A stretch of DNA of 64,000 nt from Bryoerythrophyllum caledonicum (GCA_963971425.1 OZ020519.1:5596028-5660027); one strand, 5' to 3'. Positions 11,051 through 24,220 are shown, counted from the first letter of the stretch. Notes: generated by a model not told the origin, from the letters alone. Program-made: numbers and translations.

Positions 11051-11570
11051 GGGCCGCTTCACACCTAACGCCCAAGTGGAGAGTCTGTCGGTTTCCGCCA
11101 ATGAGATTGCTTGAATGGCCAAAGTCCGGTCTCTCGGTTTCTCACCAAAGGCTAAAGTCAAAAGGCCGTCGTCTTCCAATGTGCCTACATGGTAGTACTT
11201 TTGGAGAGTTTTGGCGTTAAGGCGACGGACTCTCGAGCAAAACTTGGGTCGCCATTTTAATTCGACCCAAACTTCCTTCGACAGTCTGTTGATTTTTTCA
11301 ATTAAATAATCAAAATTTGACAAGATCTGGACCACTAGATGAAAGAGGCTGAAGTTTTTGGCTAATTTTTATTGGCTGATTTTTTTTTTGGCGTTTTGAT
11401 ATGGGGTTTGGACTTTGGACTTGGGCATTGGGGCTTAACACCACAGCGACCCAAAGGCTTCAATATGTATATTTTAATGTTTTTTTAATCCAAAAGTTTG
11501 GACTCTCGCCATAGTTTGGGCAAAAATTTTGACGGACAGACTCTTGACTCGGCCAGGTGTGAAGCGGCCC
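11051..11570. mobile_element. Harbinger-derived MITE, 520 bp
   Basis: Begins GGGCCGCTTCACACC and ends GGTGTGAAGCGGCCC. The left 270 bp and right 130 bp match the ends of the full Harbinger element at 17667-21037, including 'aatgagattgct', 'ggccgtcgtc', 'ctctcgagcaaaacttgggt' and 'ttgacaagatct'. The internal genes are deleted, so this is an internal-deletion derivative that depends on another element's transposase. The flanking 3-mers do not match; they may have decayed. Confidence 0.75.
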
Positions 11571-11621
11571 TTAGTCTACCACATCTGAGTGACCTTGCCC
11601 ATCTATGTAGAACCTTCTTAA

Positions 11622-12310
11622 CCCTTTAGCGCCCAGGAAGCCTGAAATGGGACTCTGGAGACGCTAAAACTCAATTTGCATGAAATCCATGAGGAATTTG
11701 GCTTCGAGATACGAAGCTCTGATTTCCACACACATTACATGAACACTCTCCAACAATCTAATCATGATTTGGATTTATAGAACTCTTGGAAAAGCTAGGA
11801 ATACAACACAAAATACACCAAATACGCTAATTATTGTGAATACAGTGGATACCATGCCACATACTATGTTGTATTTCACACACATGCACATTGATTTTGG
11901 TCTTAAATTTTGATTGAACTTTGTCTTTAAGACATTCTTCATTGTTTTGTGATTGTTGATCTCTCTCCTCACATACGAAACTTCCGTTTTGATTCGTATA
12001 AGGTTGGAACATTTTTGTATACAATCAAGTAGAAAAAAGCAAAAAAATCACCAACAATTGTGTATAAATATTTTCTCCACATGTGATATGTCAATGCAAA
12101 GCTGCCAACCTAGTGCATATGTGAACTACTCTTATTCAAAGTCAAAAATTTCTTGCAAGAATCTATTGATGGTTTAAGTAGTACACCCTCCAAAATCTAC
12201 AGTTTTCACTACCAATATATGGTAGCTTTAAACACTACAATCTATTCCATCAACCGTTGGATGTTGTGCAAAAATTCCCCAAAGTTCAGGTTAACATCAA
12301 TGACAGTGTT
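11622..12310 (-). mobile_element. TTAA-flanked MITE family B, copy truncated at one end
   Basis: Starts directly after TTAA (11618-11621) with CCCTTTAGCGCCCAGG and matches the reverse complement of the complete family B copy at 30942-31733 up to about 12290, where similarity stops before the far terminal repeat. Landmarks are 'aacacaaaatacacca', 'ttgattttggtctta' and 'ggttggaacatttttgtata'. Confidence 0.7.
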
Positions 12311-13589
12311 TTAAACACTATTATATACGTAAGTTTGGGAACATGATTTCACAAACTTGGTCGACATCAATGTCCAAAATCCTGAAAATTTCTTAAAAGG
12401 GAGAGTTTGTGAAATATTACGTGAAGTTGCCAACTACAGGCACTCTAGCATGCAATGAATCATGAGGTGAAGCTGAGCCTCTACATTCAAAAAATCAAAT
12501 GAAGGTCACCGCAAATGAACTTGCTCACTTCATTGACATGCACTTCTCCGAATTGGGAATTTCAACTTCATAAACATGCACTTCAGATAAGGTGGAAAAT
12601 CCCTATCAATGGTTCCATGGGCATTACTATGAGCACACTATCAAAGTGGTACCATTGTCAAAAATCCTTGTAGGAGAGGGAGTCAAGGTGTGTGGTCACA
12701 TAAATGTACTGTATCCACATTGAATAACAAATGATTGGTACAACATGAATCAAGCAACATTCGTGGGCATCCACACCAGCCAAGTTTGCACTTCATGCAA
12801 TGCAAGGTAGTTCGTGGAAGTACATTGAATGATTTACTCTATTGCTGTGACCTCTGAATGACTATTCGATCTGCACATTACAAGACTAAACTTCAGAGCC
12901 ATCATTTCATCATGCACAAAACCAAGTGAACCCACCTCGGTTCTACCAAGCTTGTGGTGCAAACTTCCACCAGTTGACATACCCGCTGATCGATTGCCGT
13001 GGTCCACACTCACTGGGATTGTGTACATCGACTGATGGGGCCTTTCAGTTGTCCTTACCTTGTGAACGCCTGACCTATGGCCATGGATTCATTGTGGTCA
13101 TATGATTTTTTTTGGTCCAATTTCACACTCATATATACAAAAGTAGTCATTAATATATTTCCTACACAAAGCATAGGAGTATCTGTGTGTAGAGTTTTTT
13201 TAACTTTCTTTTATATAAAGAAACCAAAGTTATTATGAAAACATAAGAAAACTTATATCAACCAGAAAATTACACAGAAAACTTATATCAACTAGAAAAA
13301 TCAACTACACAAAATTAATCAGGTTTTTCCACTTACCCGTAATTTATTTTGAAGATTCTACTAGTGGGTGAAAGTCATTCATGTTTAGAAATTAGTAGAA
13401 AATATTATCCCATGATAATAGGTATTGAACATGCATTTGTTCGAAATTCATCAATTTTAGTAATTTAAAGATATAAAAAAATTTGAGTCAAAAGTTGACT
13501 TTATAAACTTCTTTAAATTACTAGTAAGCTTAAATGTATCAAAGATAATCTTCATGGTTAATTTTTTTTTGGTAGAATGGCTAAAAGTT
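12311..13589. other. intergenic, no gene seen
   Basis: No recognisable coding region. Short ORFs only. The stretch 12470-13030 is slightly more GC-rich and appears single-copy in the window but gives no family match. Confidence 0.35.
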
Positions 13590-14480
13590 TTAAAAGAGAC
13601 CCGTTTGACCCTTAGCTTTCTACGACAAGTTCCTACCAAAAAACACTTCAAAATTGTTGATCCTAGTGCAATAAGTAAGGAAGCAAACAAAGACATTTAC
13701 TTTCAATTCAAACCATAGGATCTCTATTAAGACTTATTGAATAACAGAGTCAATGGTCACAAAGTTTCATACACTTTGACCGCATGGATTGAAAGATTAT
13801 AGTCTTTGAAATAGAGAAAATAGTTCATTTTCTTCCCTGCATTTTTTTAGCAACAGACTTTGACTTCACTTGGTGTCAAATTTTTGCACTACACAAGGTC
13901 TAAATTTTATACCATCATGTTAAGCATGGTATTAGTTCCTTGTACACCAATTTTTAGAAGTAGAAAAGGGGTGTAGCATATTCAAAACAATTGTGCAAGG
14001 TGTGGAGGTTCAAAAATTGCCAGTTTAGTTTTTTTTGTGAGCTTAATATGTTTTTAAATGAGAATCCAAACGATCAATAAGAAGGTTTGTACCACATCTT
14101 ATAGTACAAAAATAAAAAGTAAAAAGCATTAAGACATCCAACATTGTCACACATTGTTCGGCATGCAAATCTTGGGCACGTTCTCATGGTTGAAGTTTAT
14201 ATATGCAATTCTTGAAATTATGTATAGCAATGTAAGTAGACAAGAGCCTAGAGGTATATAAGAGTATAATTTTTATTTTCATCAAACATAAAGAAAAAAA
14301 GTTGTGCCATTTTAAGGAAAAAATTGTTGAGTGCGGGCACGTCGGGCAACTCCAAAAACCTTTGCTAGGACACTCTAGTAAATTTGAGATTTTCAATACT
14401 AGCAAGTAATATGATTTCCTTTCATATTGTGAAAAAAAATCTTGTCTTTAGTGAAAAATGAGTTTTAAGCCAAGTCAAAT
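13590..14480. mobile_element. rearranged fragments of the TTAA family A (long subtype)
   Basis: 13600-14160 matches the right half of the long subtype in reverse orientation ('aaacacttcaaaattg', 'ttggtgtcaaatttttgcactacac', 'ggaggttcaaaaattgcc'). 14330-14480 matches the left half in forward orientation ('gggcacgtcgggcaactcc', 'tttgctaggacactct'). The two pieces cannot come from one intact insertion. Terminal repeats are missing. Confidence 0.55.
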
Positions 14481-15359
14481 ATTTTCACACATTGCCACAA
14501 TATTGTTGTGTAAAAGAAGATCGCTAAATACAACATATTGAGAATCACAACCAACATCAAAAAAACAAAAAATATAGCCAAAGAAAACTAAGCTAAGCAC
14601 ACCTAGAAGTGCCCCCTAGCTAACAAATAGCTCCTCTAACTAGCTAGGACCATACAACACTAACAAGACAATTGCCACGGTGATGTTGATGCAACAACTA
14701 TACGCATCCAGTCAAAGATGTCGCCGTCGTCGAATCAATAAGCATATGGAGAAGTAACTAAGAGAAGGTAGGTTGGGTGCAACGTGAGCCCCATGCTTAA
14801 TTGCCATAGGCAACTTTGTTGCCAATCCCTTGATTAATCACCACGGTACATATCCCTGAATCAAAACTAGGAACTACAAGTGGATGGCAGCGCACCACAC
14901 ATTGATAAGTCCACGAGGAATTCAAGTCGTTTCATCAAGTGAAACGTGGCTTGAAGACCTCTTACAACGAAGGCAAGTCCAATCCCTAGACGGTAGAATG
15001 GAAAGAGACCACGTCAAACAAGCTATATGCCAACCACGCTAGCAATGGTCTCAAAGCAACATGGTAGCCACGCCCTACTTTTCACCACAGACAAAACATA
15101 GAAGGCCGTGTGACACAACGCCCAAATCGGGATGAAAGAAACATCGATGGATAAATGGCAGGGAGCACAATTCTTAGAGTGCTTCCAACATCCCGGCAAT
15201 CTTGCCTACTAGCAACAAGATAGCACTACGCAACACATCCTTCACGCGAAGAATAATGTGCCGAGCCTACCGTAGTGCCACAAGCTCAATCCTCTTGCTA
15301 AATTGCTCTATCATCACCAACACATATTTGGTTCCACGTAGGGGTGACAACAAGCGACC
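14481..15359. other. no gene seen; probably flank of the Gypsy fossil
   Basis: No intact ORF. Composition is like the adjacent Gypsy remnant, so it may contain decayed parts of the same element, but no terminal repeat pair was found. Confidence 0.3.
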
Positions 15360-17110
15360 CTAGAAAATCCAAAGATCAGCGGTAGCTCCACCCCATAATC
15401 AGCAAAGGCTGCAACTATATTGACAAGGTGTTGAAGTTGGATCGAATCCAATCATATACTTCACATTGAGAAACATACATGGCGACCTCTTGATACATGA
15501 CGGTCCACCAATACTGGCGGTGCAACATCAAATGAGTCCATCGCATATCAAAATGTCCTAGGTCTTCATGTACTTGCCGTATCAAAGAAGTTGTCTGATC
15601 TGGCCTACAAACTATGCGCCTAGTCCCATCCCGCCACACTCAAAATAGAAGGTTGTTCTTCCAATGAAACCTTGTTGTCTGGTGTCTAACTCAATCACGC
15701 TCCATAGCAGAAAGAGCTAGGGGAAGTATCCAATGTTATAGCTTGTGCAAGACTGGACCGTCTTACTACACAACCCTAACAACTTGAGCCTTATCCGGTT
15801 CCTCATCCGGTGCCACATCAAATGACGTAGATGCGACGCTTGACATCAACATGAGGTAGATCGATGCATGCCACTCCAAAACTGACTCTTTATTACAATC
15901 CCTATGCCCCCTAGCACTAGTTAGATCCTCCTTCAATGGACTTCGATTGCGAGATAGACCATCTACATCCAAGTTCGTGATGCCGGCCCAATGTACAACT
16001 TCAAGTCATACTTTTGAAGCATCAAAGCCCACCTAGCGAGCTTGCAAGTGAGCTTGTCAGACTCCATGAGCCCCTCCAAAGGCTGATAGTCGATCACCAA
16101 TGTAAAACACTACCCATACAAGTGGTGCCTAAAATGGGCTATGGCCAAAATTGCGGCGAAAGCCTCCCCCTCATAGGATAAATAGTTGGACTCCACGTCG
16201 TGATTACTCTTGGAAGCAAATGCTACAATATACTCCCGTCCTTCCTTATCCTTCTGAGTCAGCATTGCCCCCAGTTCGACAGCATTTCAATCTGTGTGCA
16301 ACTAAAAAGGTCGTGGAGCATCTGGACGCAGCAGCATAGGCGCTGAATCAAGTTTCAGCTTCAAAGTAGCAAATGTTTGTTGCTACTCCCGTCTCCAAGT
16401 CAATGGTTGATCCTTTCTCGTGAGAATAGTCAACGGCTTAGCAATCAAACTAAAGTTTGTGACAAACCGGCAATAATAATTTGCAAAGCCAAGAAAAATT
16501 CAAAGCCGTGATACTTTGATTGAGGCACGAATCTTCTTCAAGGCATCCACCTTGGCCTACTCCACGCCAAGACCTTTTGGAGCAATTGTGTGTCCCAAAT
16601 ATAGCAACCAGTCATGGAAGAACTTGCACTTGCCATAGTGCAAAAGCAATCTCCACTGTCATAATCTCTCGAACACCACCCAAAGATGCCTCAGATGCTC
16701 TTGAGGGCTATTACTAAGAATGATAACATCATCAATGTAGCATTGGGCAAACGGTAAACCGGTCAACACCTTGTCCATTTGCCTCTGAAACCCAGCGGGC
16801 GTGTTCTTGAGGCCAAATGAGAGAAACTTTCAATGATAAAGTTGATCTCTTCCATCTTGATTAACTCCCTAGAATGCACTCTTCACTCAGTCATCTACCA
16901 TCAATTGTAACTCGTGATAACCGAACCACAACTCTAGAGTATTAAATACTCTAGCGTGTCCTGCCCCATCAAACAATTCCTCCGGAGTGGGCATGGAATA
17001 TTGGTCTGACTTGCTCTTATAATTGACCGGCCTATAATCCTCATACATTTGCTTTTCTGTTTAATTGTCAAAGATATCTTTCTCAATGGCGTTAACGTGG
17101 CACAAACGTA
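15360..17110 (-). mobile_element. Ty3/Gypsy retrotransposon fossil (pol region)
   Basis: On the minus strand the interval carries recognisable pieces of a Ty3/Gypsy polymerase gene in the usual order. The reverse transcriptase region includes a YIDD box near 16720. The RNase H region follows, and then the zinc-binding region of integrase near 15640-15420, with a HEDLGHFDMRWTHLMLHRQY-like block. The element is broken, with many breaks, and no LTR pair was found in the window. It is an old fossil, older than the Copia element at 36.8 kb judging by its decay. Confidence 0.8.
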
Positions 17111-17663
17111 CTCATTGTTGTCTTGGTGGAAATTCTTCTACCATCTAGATGTAAATATTAAACTTGATGTGTATGGATTTTGATAAACTAAGAGTTGAGG
17201 GAAATGGAGTTAGTTGTGGTGAGAACCACGGTTTGAGGATAACGGAGTGCCCGTTAGCATGCGCATGTTACACCGCTCTTGTCACTATACAACACTAGGG
17301 GGTAGATAGTGGGTTGGCTGGTCCGATTTCATGCCTAACCAAGGAGCCAAGCCATGGGCCGCTCGGGCCGCTCGACGACCTCGATCAATTTCAAACTCGG
17401 ACCAACGGACGACCACTGACCACCGCATCTCAAGCCAACCAAGTCTATGAGTGGGCGACCAAAATAACAATTCAACGCTTTTATGCATTCATAAGAGGGC
17501 GTGGATACTCTATGGTAGTTTTTTATGTTTATCTATTTTGTTTTTACTTATCTAGATGTTTGGAAGTTCCATGTATTTTGCCTTTCAATTGAATAAAATC
17601 AATAACAGATTTAGGTGGTTCCGGAAGTATGGATAGAAAGGGAATAAACATCTTTGATGGAAT
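17111..17663. other. no gene seen
   Basis: Intergenic sequence between the Gypsy fossil and the Harbinger element. The ORFs here are short and unlike known proteins. Confidence 0.35.
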
Positions 17664-18130
17664 TTATGGCCGCTTCACACTTGGTGGCCAAGTCGAGTGG
17701 CCATGGATTTCCACCAATGAGATTGCTAGAGTGGCCAAAGTCCAAACTTTGGGCCTTCACACTTGTGCCCAAACTCCAAAGGCCGTCGTCCTACGTGGCA
17801 AAACTTTTGGGTTGTTTTAGCGCCAAAGCGACGACCTCTCGAGCAAAACTTGGGTCGCCCATTTTAGTTGACCCAAACTACAATCGAGAGTCCGTCGATT
17901 TTTTTAATAAAATAATAAAAAATTGACAAGATCTAGACCGTTAGATCAAAATGGCAGACTTTTGGGGTAAGTGGAAATGGCCGTTTTTTTCTCCAGAAGT
18001 AAAAGTGGTTGTCTCTCTCTTTCTCTTGCTTTCTCTCTTCCTCTCTCTCTCGACAAATTTTTTGGTTGACAATTTTTTGAGCTGTTGGTGTTTTTGGTGT
18101 CAGTTTATATTTTTTGCACAATTTTTGAAG

Positions 18131-19317
18131 ATGGATCGTTTTTCTCAAGACCTCCACTACCGTAGCGACGGAAGCCGTGAGGATGCGGAAATTTTTTTTG
18201 GGCCCAATTTGTATGGCGCATTTGAACCCTTTTTAGCTCAAGTTAGAGAGCAAGTGATAGAAAGAGTGGAAATGGGAAGGATTGAAGAGAAGTATGTTGA
18301 TAGAGAGGAATGTGAAATTATAGGGTCCTCAAAAAAAAGTTGCTCCAAAAAAGAAGGTTCCCCCAACAAAAAAGTTTGCAAAGGAGGTGGTGGTCAAAGT
18401 TGAAGGAGAAGAAGGAAACCGAACTTGGTTGGATTTGGAGGTCCTTCAATTGATTGCATTGAAGAGAGAGATGCAGCCCAAATTTGAGAGAAACGGCAAG
18501 AAATAAGGTAAGTTTTTAAAACCCTAAACCCTAAATTAATTGAAACATTGGTTTTTTGCAAAAGCTTTGTGAGGATTGTGAGGCTAATTGGACGCCTAAA
18601 GGCCTTTGCCTTTTAGGCCGCCGATGCCCGGCCACCACGGCCCCCTTTCCCTCTATTGAGGGAGCATGGAGGTCGTTGGGATTTGAACCCTAATCTCCTC
18701 CTTACCACCCGGTAGCACCCCTACATTCCTACCTACCTCCTTGGATGTACAAAAATGTGATTCATCTCCTTTTATGGCAATGTTTTAGCTCCCTACATGT
18801 GTTGTAATTGTTCTTCCACTCACATTTTTGAGCATTTTGACTCATTTTTTTAATTGTTTTGAGTGTAGGAATTGACACATGAATGCGGTTATATGCTAGG
18901 ATGGTCGTAATGCTTTCAAAATTCAACCGCACAGCCACGGCATGCCGCAAGAAATTCACTCAAGTATTTGTTTCTTACAAAGAAGACAAATTGGCTAATG
19001 GGATTTCAGGCAACAACCGTCAAAAAAGAAAATTCTATGATGCAATGGACGAGTGGTATCATCAAGCCGGACAAGTGTTCAAGCATGTTTCGGCTACAAC
19101 TAATGACAACAATGATTTTATGGCCGACTCTCCTCCCCAAGTGAATAGTGTGCCATCATCGACACCATCTTCAATGACGCCATCATCATCTTCAAAAGGT
19201 AAGCACGATTTTCAAGAACGATTGCTAGAGATTTTTGAGAAGATGGCAAAAACTAGTGTAGGATTAATGAGAAACTTTGAGAGAAGAAATAATCTCTTAG
19301 AGAAAGTAGATCAATAA
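18131..19317 (+). pseudogene. Harbinger ORF1 (Myb/SANT-like DNA-binding protein), damaged
   Basis: The first block starts MDRFSQDLHYRSDGSRED and runs in frame to about 18330. A run of A near 18332 then shifts the frame; the next frame continues with KKKVPPTKKFAKEVVVKVEG and TWLDLEVLQLIALKREMQPK, the start of a trihelix/SANT-like domain. A GT-AG intron (about 18513-18868) would join this to the 144-codon block ending at 19317, which contains ATACRKKFTQVFVSYKEDK and KRKFYDAMDEWYHQAGQVF. An in-frame TAA lies just before the donor. In Harbinger elements this protein helps the transposase bind DNA and enter the nucleus. Damage is one likely frameshift plus at least one stop. Confidence 0.7.
18600..18720 (-). 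repeat. tRNA-like SINE head or fragment
   Basis: On the minus strand GGGTTCAAATCCC (18678-18690) is a perfect pol III B box, preceded by TGCTACCGGGTGGTAAGG, a loose A box. A hairpin (gcctaaaggc / gccttttaggc) lies at the other end. No cloverleaf can be drawn, so this is not a tRNA gene. It lies in the intron-like part of the Harbinger ORF1. Confidence 0.4.
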
Positions 19318-19346
19318 TTTGATCGCCTAATCAATAAGTTGTAGTT

Positions 19347-20674
19347 TTATGCTGACTTAGAAATTGAATCACTAGAGCTACAATCCTCGAATTGAACCTT
19401 CAATTTTTTAGCCAAATGAACCTTGTAAAAATTGTCCGCTAATATCAAATGGACTCGTGTTGCTTCAACTAGCATATCCTTCATTTTTTGAGCTCGCTCC
19501 TTGGTTTCTTCATATCCTTCATTGTCTTCCTCTATTTCTTCTTCTTCTCTCGGTTCTATGAATGGTGTGTATTCAACTTCAGGATTGACTTTTTGTAATT
19601 TTCTCATTTCTTTTAATGAAGACCCCAGGACTTTATACATGTCTACTTTTCAAAAATCACCTAGACTTCTATTAGCTTCTTCCTGCAACTCCATCTCTGC
19701 ATCCTTCGCCCATTCCATGTTGAATTTGTCATTTTCCATAATACACAAATTATGGAGACATAATGCAACAGTTACCACATCCAGTACATTTTGAAGCGGC
19801 ATGTTAATTCGTTTCAGTAATATACGCCATCTACCCTTTAAAATGCCAAATGCTCTTTCAACCGCCATTTGAGTGCTCGATTGGATAAAGTTCCAATGAC
19901 CCTTTTTCATAGGCAAACCTTCCCTCTCTCCTTTGAATGGTGAATAAAACCAAGGCCGCAGAGGATATGCGACATCACTTATAAACTTAAAAGGTAAAAA
20001 TGAATCCCTCATGGTTTTCTTCCCTACTTTTGGTTTTTGAAATAGAGCCCAATCATGAATTCTTCCAGCCCATCCAATGCCATAGTCTTAAAACTTACAT
20101 TCCGCATCTACAACCCTGTGGAATAAACATGAATAAAACCTTTTCTACAATAAAAAGCTAGAGGATCTTGAAATGGTGCTAGGATAGAAATATGACTTCC
20201 ATCTATTGCACCTAATATAAAGGATATGCCATGTAATGCTTCAAAACCGGAAGCAATCTCCCTCATCATTGTAAATGTGGGCTTCTTAAAAATCAATGGT
20301 CATAAATGAACTCTAATTGCTTCACAACATTCCCTCACAATCACCGAAGTAGTACTTAAACCTATTCCAAATAAATCACCAATCACGGCTAAAGTATTTC
20401 ATGTTGCCAATCGCGATAATATTATAGCGAGCCTACATTCGACAGTAATACTCTTCCTAAGTTTTGTATCTTTTCTCTTCAAAACAGGCCCCAAAATATT
20501 ACACAAATATTTAAAAGCGGATGGACTAACCCTCATTCGCTTTTGAAACTTTCTCTCCGAAGAAGACCCCATAAGACTATGCTCCAAAAAACCTCCATAC
20601 CTTTGAAATTGCCAACAAGACCTCCCAAAATCCACCCTCCGTCTTTGAGCCATAAAAACCGCCATCACCATCAT
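19347..20674 (-). pseudogene. Harbinger DDE transposase, damaged
   Basis: Minus-strand blocks in order: 20674-20399 (RMRVSPSAFKYLCNILGPVL, the N-terminal region), 20296-20108 (LGAIDGSHISILAP, holding the first catalytic Asp), 20012-19650 (SDVAYPLRPWFYSPF, second Asp; VERAFGILKGRWRILLKRIN, catalytic Glu; CLHNLCI), and 19640-19347 (acidic C-terminal tail). All belong to the DDE_4/Harbinger nuclease family that cuts and joins element ends. The blocks lie in different frames with short gaps, which may be frameshifts or introns, so this copy is probably inactive. The plus-strand ORF1 partner ends 30 bp away. Confidence 0.85.
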
Positions 20675-21040
20675 TTGAACATTTTACTATCACCAAGTTT
20701 TTGCATTGCCAAAATGCCCACTATAACATACTTCATCACCACAAACACCGAAAGATGAACAAGGATACGTTCCCTTCTAGAATCCATGGTAAAAGAATGA
20801 GAGAGGAAAATTTCAGCAAATTGCTCTATTCATATTGTAAGAAATGAATGGAATCTTGGCGAATGATATGGGTTCTGCCACTCAACTTGGCCTTGGGGCT
20901 TCACACCACGACCGGCCAAACCTTCAATCTATATTATTTAATGTATTTTTTTGGCAAAAAAATTTGGCCTCTCGACATAGTTTGGCCACTCATTTTGACG
21001 GATGGTCACTCGACTTGGGCATAGTGTGAAGCGGCCATTA

Positions 21041-22180
21041 GAAAGGACAGCATGGGCTGATGTGCCCCACCTCCACTTTAAATAGGGGAAGAAATTAGAA
21101 AGGTGCTTCCTAAGAGAGAGTTTGGGGTGTGTGTGCAAGCGAGTATTTAGGGTTTTGAGCCAAATTTCGACTGGATGTAGTTCACTCAGCAAGAATTTTT
21201 TGCAATTGGAACTTGAAATAAATTTTTTTGTCTGAGAGCTTTTCAAATTATGTTTGCAAATTGGATTTGGAGCTGTATTACAAAAGTTATGAAGGTTTGA
21301 AATTGTGAAATCCGAAGCCATCCATTGAGAGGGCAAGGTTTTGACAAGCTATAACTTTTGTTTTATTTTTCACCTTCCTTCAAATATTAGAGGATTTGTG
21401 TATCATTGTTATAGGTCTTTAGAAAGTTATTACAATTGAGATTTGGAGCTTTGAAAAAGAAATTATGGAGAACTGAAAATCTAGAGGAAGACAAAACTTT
21501 GAACGACCATAACTTTCAAAATGTAGTTTGGAATGGTTCGAAATTTTAAATGTTGTTAGTTTGTTGCATCATCTATTTTTAAAACTATTACACTTAGCAT
21601 TTGGAGATTTAAATCATTTGTGGGTCAGTTTGAAGCGCACAGCTAGTATATGAGTTATTTTTTAGGAGTTTCTTTTGTGTTTTGAAGACTTGAAGATAAG
21701 AAGACATCAAGACTTGTGTGTTGTGGTTTGTGGCTTGTTACTCTAATTGGTTTTGGAGGCTCGTTGTCTTTATTTGTTATTCCCAGCCGATTTTGGAGGC
21801 CAGTTGTTTTCAATTCTTCTGAGTAAACATTGTTGCGGTGAAGTAGGATTGATCACCCACATGGTCGTATTTATGCCGTTCCCACTAATGAGGTACAACT
21901 GTTAGTCACCATGGATTTGAAATTTAGGATCCATCTCTTGGACGGTTTCAGCTCGTGGTCTAGCCATCCCGTTTTACACATCCGAAGTTTGTGGGTTTTT
22001 ATTACCTCATCCTTATCCTCAAACATGTTTAGAACCACTACATGATAGGCAAGTGGGGAGCGGCTAGAAGACTTGAAGATTGGAAGTCTTGAAGACAAGA
22101 AGAATTTAAGACACGACAATACCCTCTAGCCATCTATTCCCAGTTGCAACCGATTTCCCTATGAATTCTCAAAGCGCAGT
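21041..22180. other. no gene seen
   Basis: AT-rich sequence with phrases like 'cataacttt...aaaatgta' and 'gaagacttgaaga' repeated loosely (near 21680 and 22065). No coding region recognised. Confidence 0.3.
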
Positions 22181-22189
22181 CCTATCTAC

Positions 22190-22720
22190 TAAACACCCTT
22201 GGAGAGGTTAAACAAGCTGGCGGCCAACAACTTCTGACGAGTCAAAATCCCAGCTTTTTCTAAAAGACTGAGTTTGTATAGTCGTTGGAAAATCGGGTGG
22301 TCGTCTTCCAATTCCTTTAGCGTAGTCACCAACTCCACACGGTTGCGCCAGTACTCCTCAGCTAGACGCAACCCTTGCTCGTGCTCCGTGGTCCACCTCC
22401 CATTTGTTTGAAAGGCCTGGAGCTCAAAGTACTATGGCAACAAGTCGAACGCGTACTAGTTGTTAAACGACAGCGTCTTCACGCGCTTTTCCTTCATCAA
22501 TGTTTGGAATTAAAGCCACCAATCGGATAGAAAGATGCCCCTAACCCGTCCCGAGAACCGATCTTGCATGACAGCATAGTGATCGTCATCCATGACGTCA
22601 AACGTGTCCATGCCTCAAACCCAAAGCCTACAATCAGTATATAACATCGAAATAGGCTCAAAAGCCTCGTCGATATCCGACCATGGCCCAAAATGTGCGG
22701 TGCAAGCACTCTTTGGTTGG
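22190..22720 (-). pseudogene. decayed ORF, family not recognised
   Basis: The minus strand has protein-like sequence in more than one frame: MQDRFSGRVRGIFLSDWWL near 22550, then MKEKRVKTLSFNN, then a clean 60-codon stretch starting MRLAEEYWRNRVELVTTLKE at 22371. Stops separate them. It may be a transposon-borne gene in decay; I cannot place it. Confidence 0.25.
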
Positions 22721-22740
22721 TCTGGTGAGGGGGAGTAATA

Positions 22741-24215
22741 TTGCATGCTTCTAGTATTCACCATAAACACAACCGCCTAGTAAAACTATCTACCGGTAAT
22801 ATTTAAAGGATAAGGATAAGAACAGGTAATCCGCACCTGCAAAATTACCAGACTATTTGATTGATCAATCATCACCTTTGGCAATCAGAGACCCAACAAT
22901 CTTTTATAGAAATGCCCCGCCAATCATCACCCCGGTTTTTCCCCTACAATATTCTATCACAAACTAATCGCAACGATAAATGGTGCGACCGAAAAACTCC
23001 AGCAACAACACCCCACAGCACGGGGAAGGTACCATGAACGAAATCCAGAAATTCAAAATTGGATCATCTCCCGTTACAACATAAAAGCAGGATTTGAAAG
23101 GGCCAGCACCAGTGGCACCAGCTTGCAGTGGATGGCCTCAAATCTCAACACTTGCAAAGCAAAGGGAACACTAAATGTGTTTCTCCCAATGTTTCAACTA
23201 AAGGAGTAGTGGGACAATTGACCGCACTCTTCAAAAACATAAATCTCCTCAATGTAATTGACACAATGGATGATATAATGAGTCAACAAGCTAATCCAAC
23301 ACTATAATTGGATTAAATGGCAAAATCCCCAATCAAAGGCGCAAATTTCAATCACATCCAAGTCAAAATGCCCTCACAAATTACCTCCAAAGTTTAGACA
23401 CTAATCTTCTTTTTAAAAGCCACATAAAAATGTGATTTTTCAAAGTTTTGAAACCTAGAATTTTTTTGTACAACTTGTCTTACAATTCCGCTCCGAACTC
23501 AAATCTGCATTCAAAATCGCAAATAACTAAAGTTGTAAAAGTTAGATTTTTAATGTGCCAATTCCAGGGATGATCTAAAATTTGCACAAAAACAAGGGGC
23601 TATAGTTGCCGCGGCACACTTTTGGGTACTTGTGGTGTGTTAGTCCCTGCCCGATTTGCGTGCACTCATAACAGCCCCTTGGCCATCGGCTAGCCTTTGA
23701 CCACGGCATTCCACGTACCTTTAAATCCACTATCATGTGTTGGCGCCCGCAACCGTTGAGACCCCGTAATCTTGTTGACTTTGGGGTCTTGCTCCCACGA
23801 GTAGCTTGCATGCCTGGGCTCCCAACAGAACCGCCCCGGATGCTCATAGATACCCTCCGTAGCCCTCCCTTGTTCTCTTCTATTAAAACTTATGCCATCG
23901 GTTGGCCACGAGGATGATATCCCATGGATGAGACCCGGATGATTAAGGGCTCGGTCTCATCTCTTCAACACTCGCTCCAATCGCCCACAAACACAATCAA
24001 CGTTGTACGCTTGCTCCGACCAAATCTCAGGTTGGCGTCTCCGTCGGGCACAACCAGCGCCCTTGGGATGTGTCAGCGTCCCCTCGGTTCCCTCCAAGTT
24101 CCCACTTTGGTGCTCATGTTTCGAGTGCATGGTTTCTCCATTCTCTTGCAAGCTTGGGTTGTTACGCTCCAGCAGCCTCTTTCCTCCAAAAACGACTCCC
24201 TCATAAAACACAAGC
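22741..24215. other. no gene seen
   Basis: Mixed composition; the GC content rises between 23590 and 24190 and short ORFs occur on both strands, none resembling a known family. No repeat ends found. Confidence 0.3.
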
Positions 24216-24218
24216 AAG

Positions 24219-24220
<2 letters not shown>

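Larger units (their letters stand above)
17667..21037. mobile_element. full-length PIF/Harbinger DNA transposon
   Basis: The left end reads TGGCCGCTTCACAC and the right end GTGTGAAGCGGCCA, with similarity continuing inward ('ccaagtcgagtggcc'). TTA flanks both ends (17664-17666 and 21038-21040), the classic Harbinger target duplication. The 3371-bp length fits a two-gene element. Inside are a Myb/SANT-like ORF1 on the plus strand and a DDE transposase on the minus strand, so the genes converge. Both genes are damaged, so the copy is probably not autonomous. A 520-bp deletion derivative lies at 11051-11570. Confidence 0.9.

Noticed and set aside
18678-18690. B-box considered as a tRNA gene
   Set aside because: No acceptor or anticodon stem can be drawn around it.
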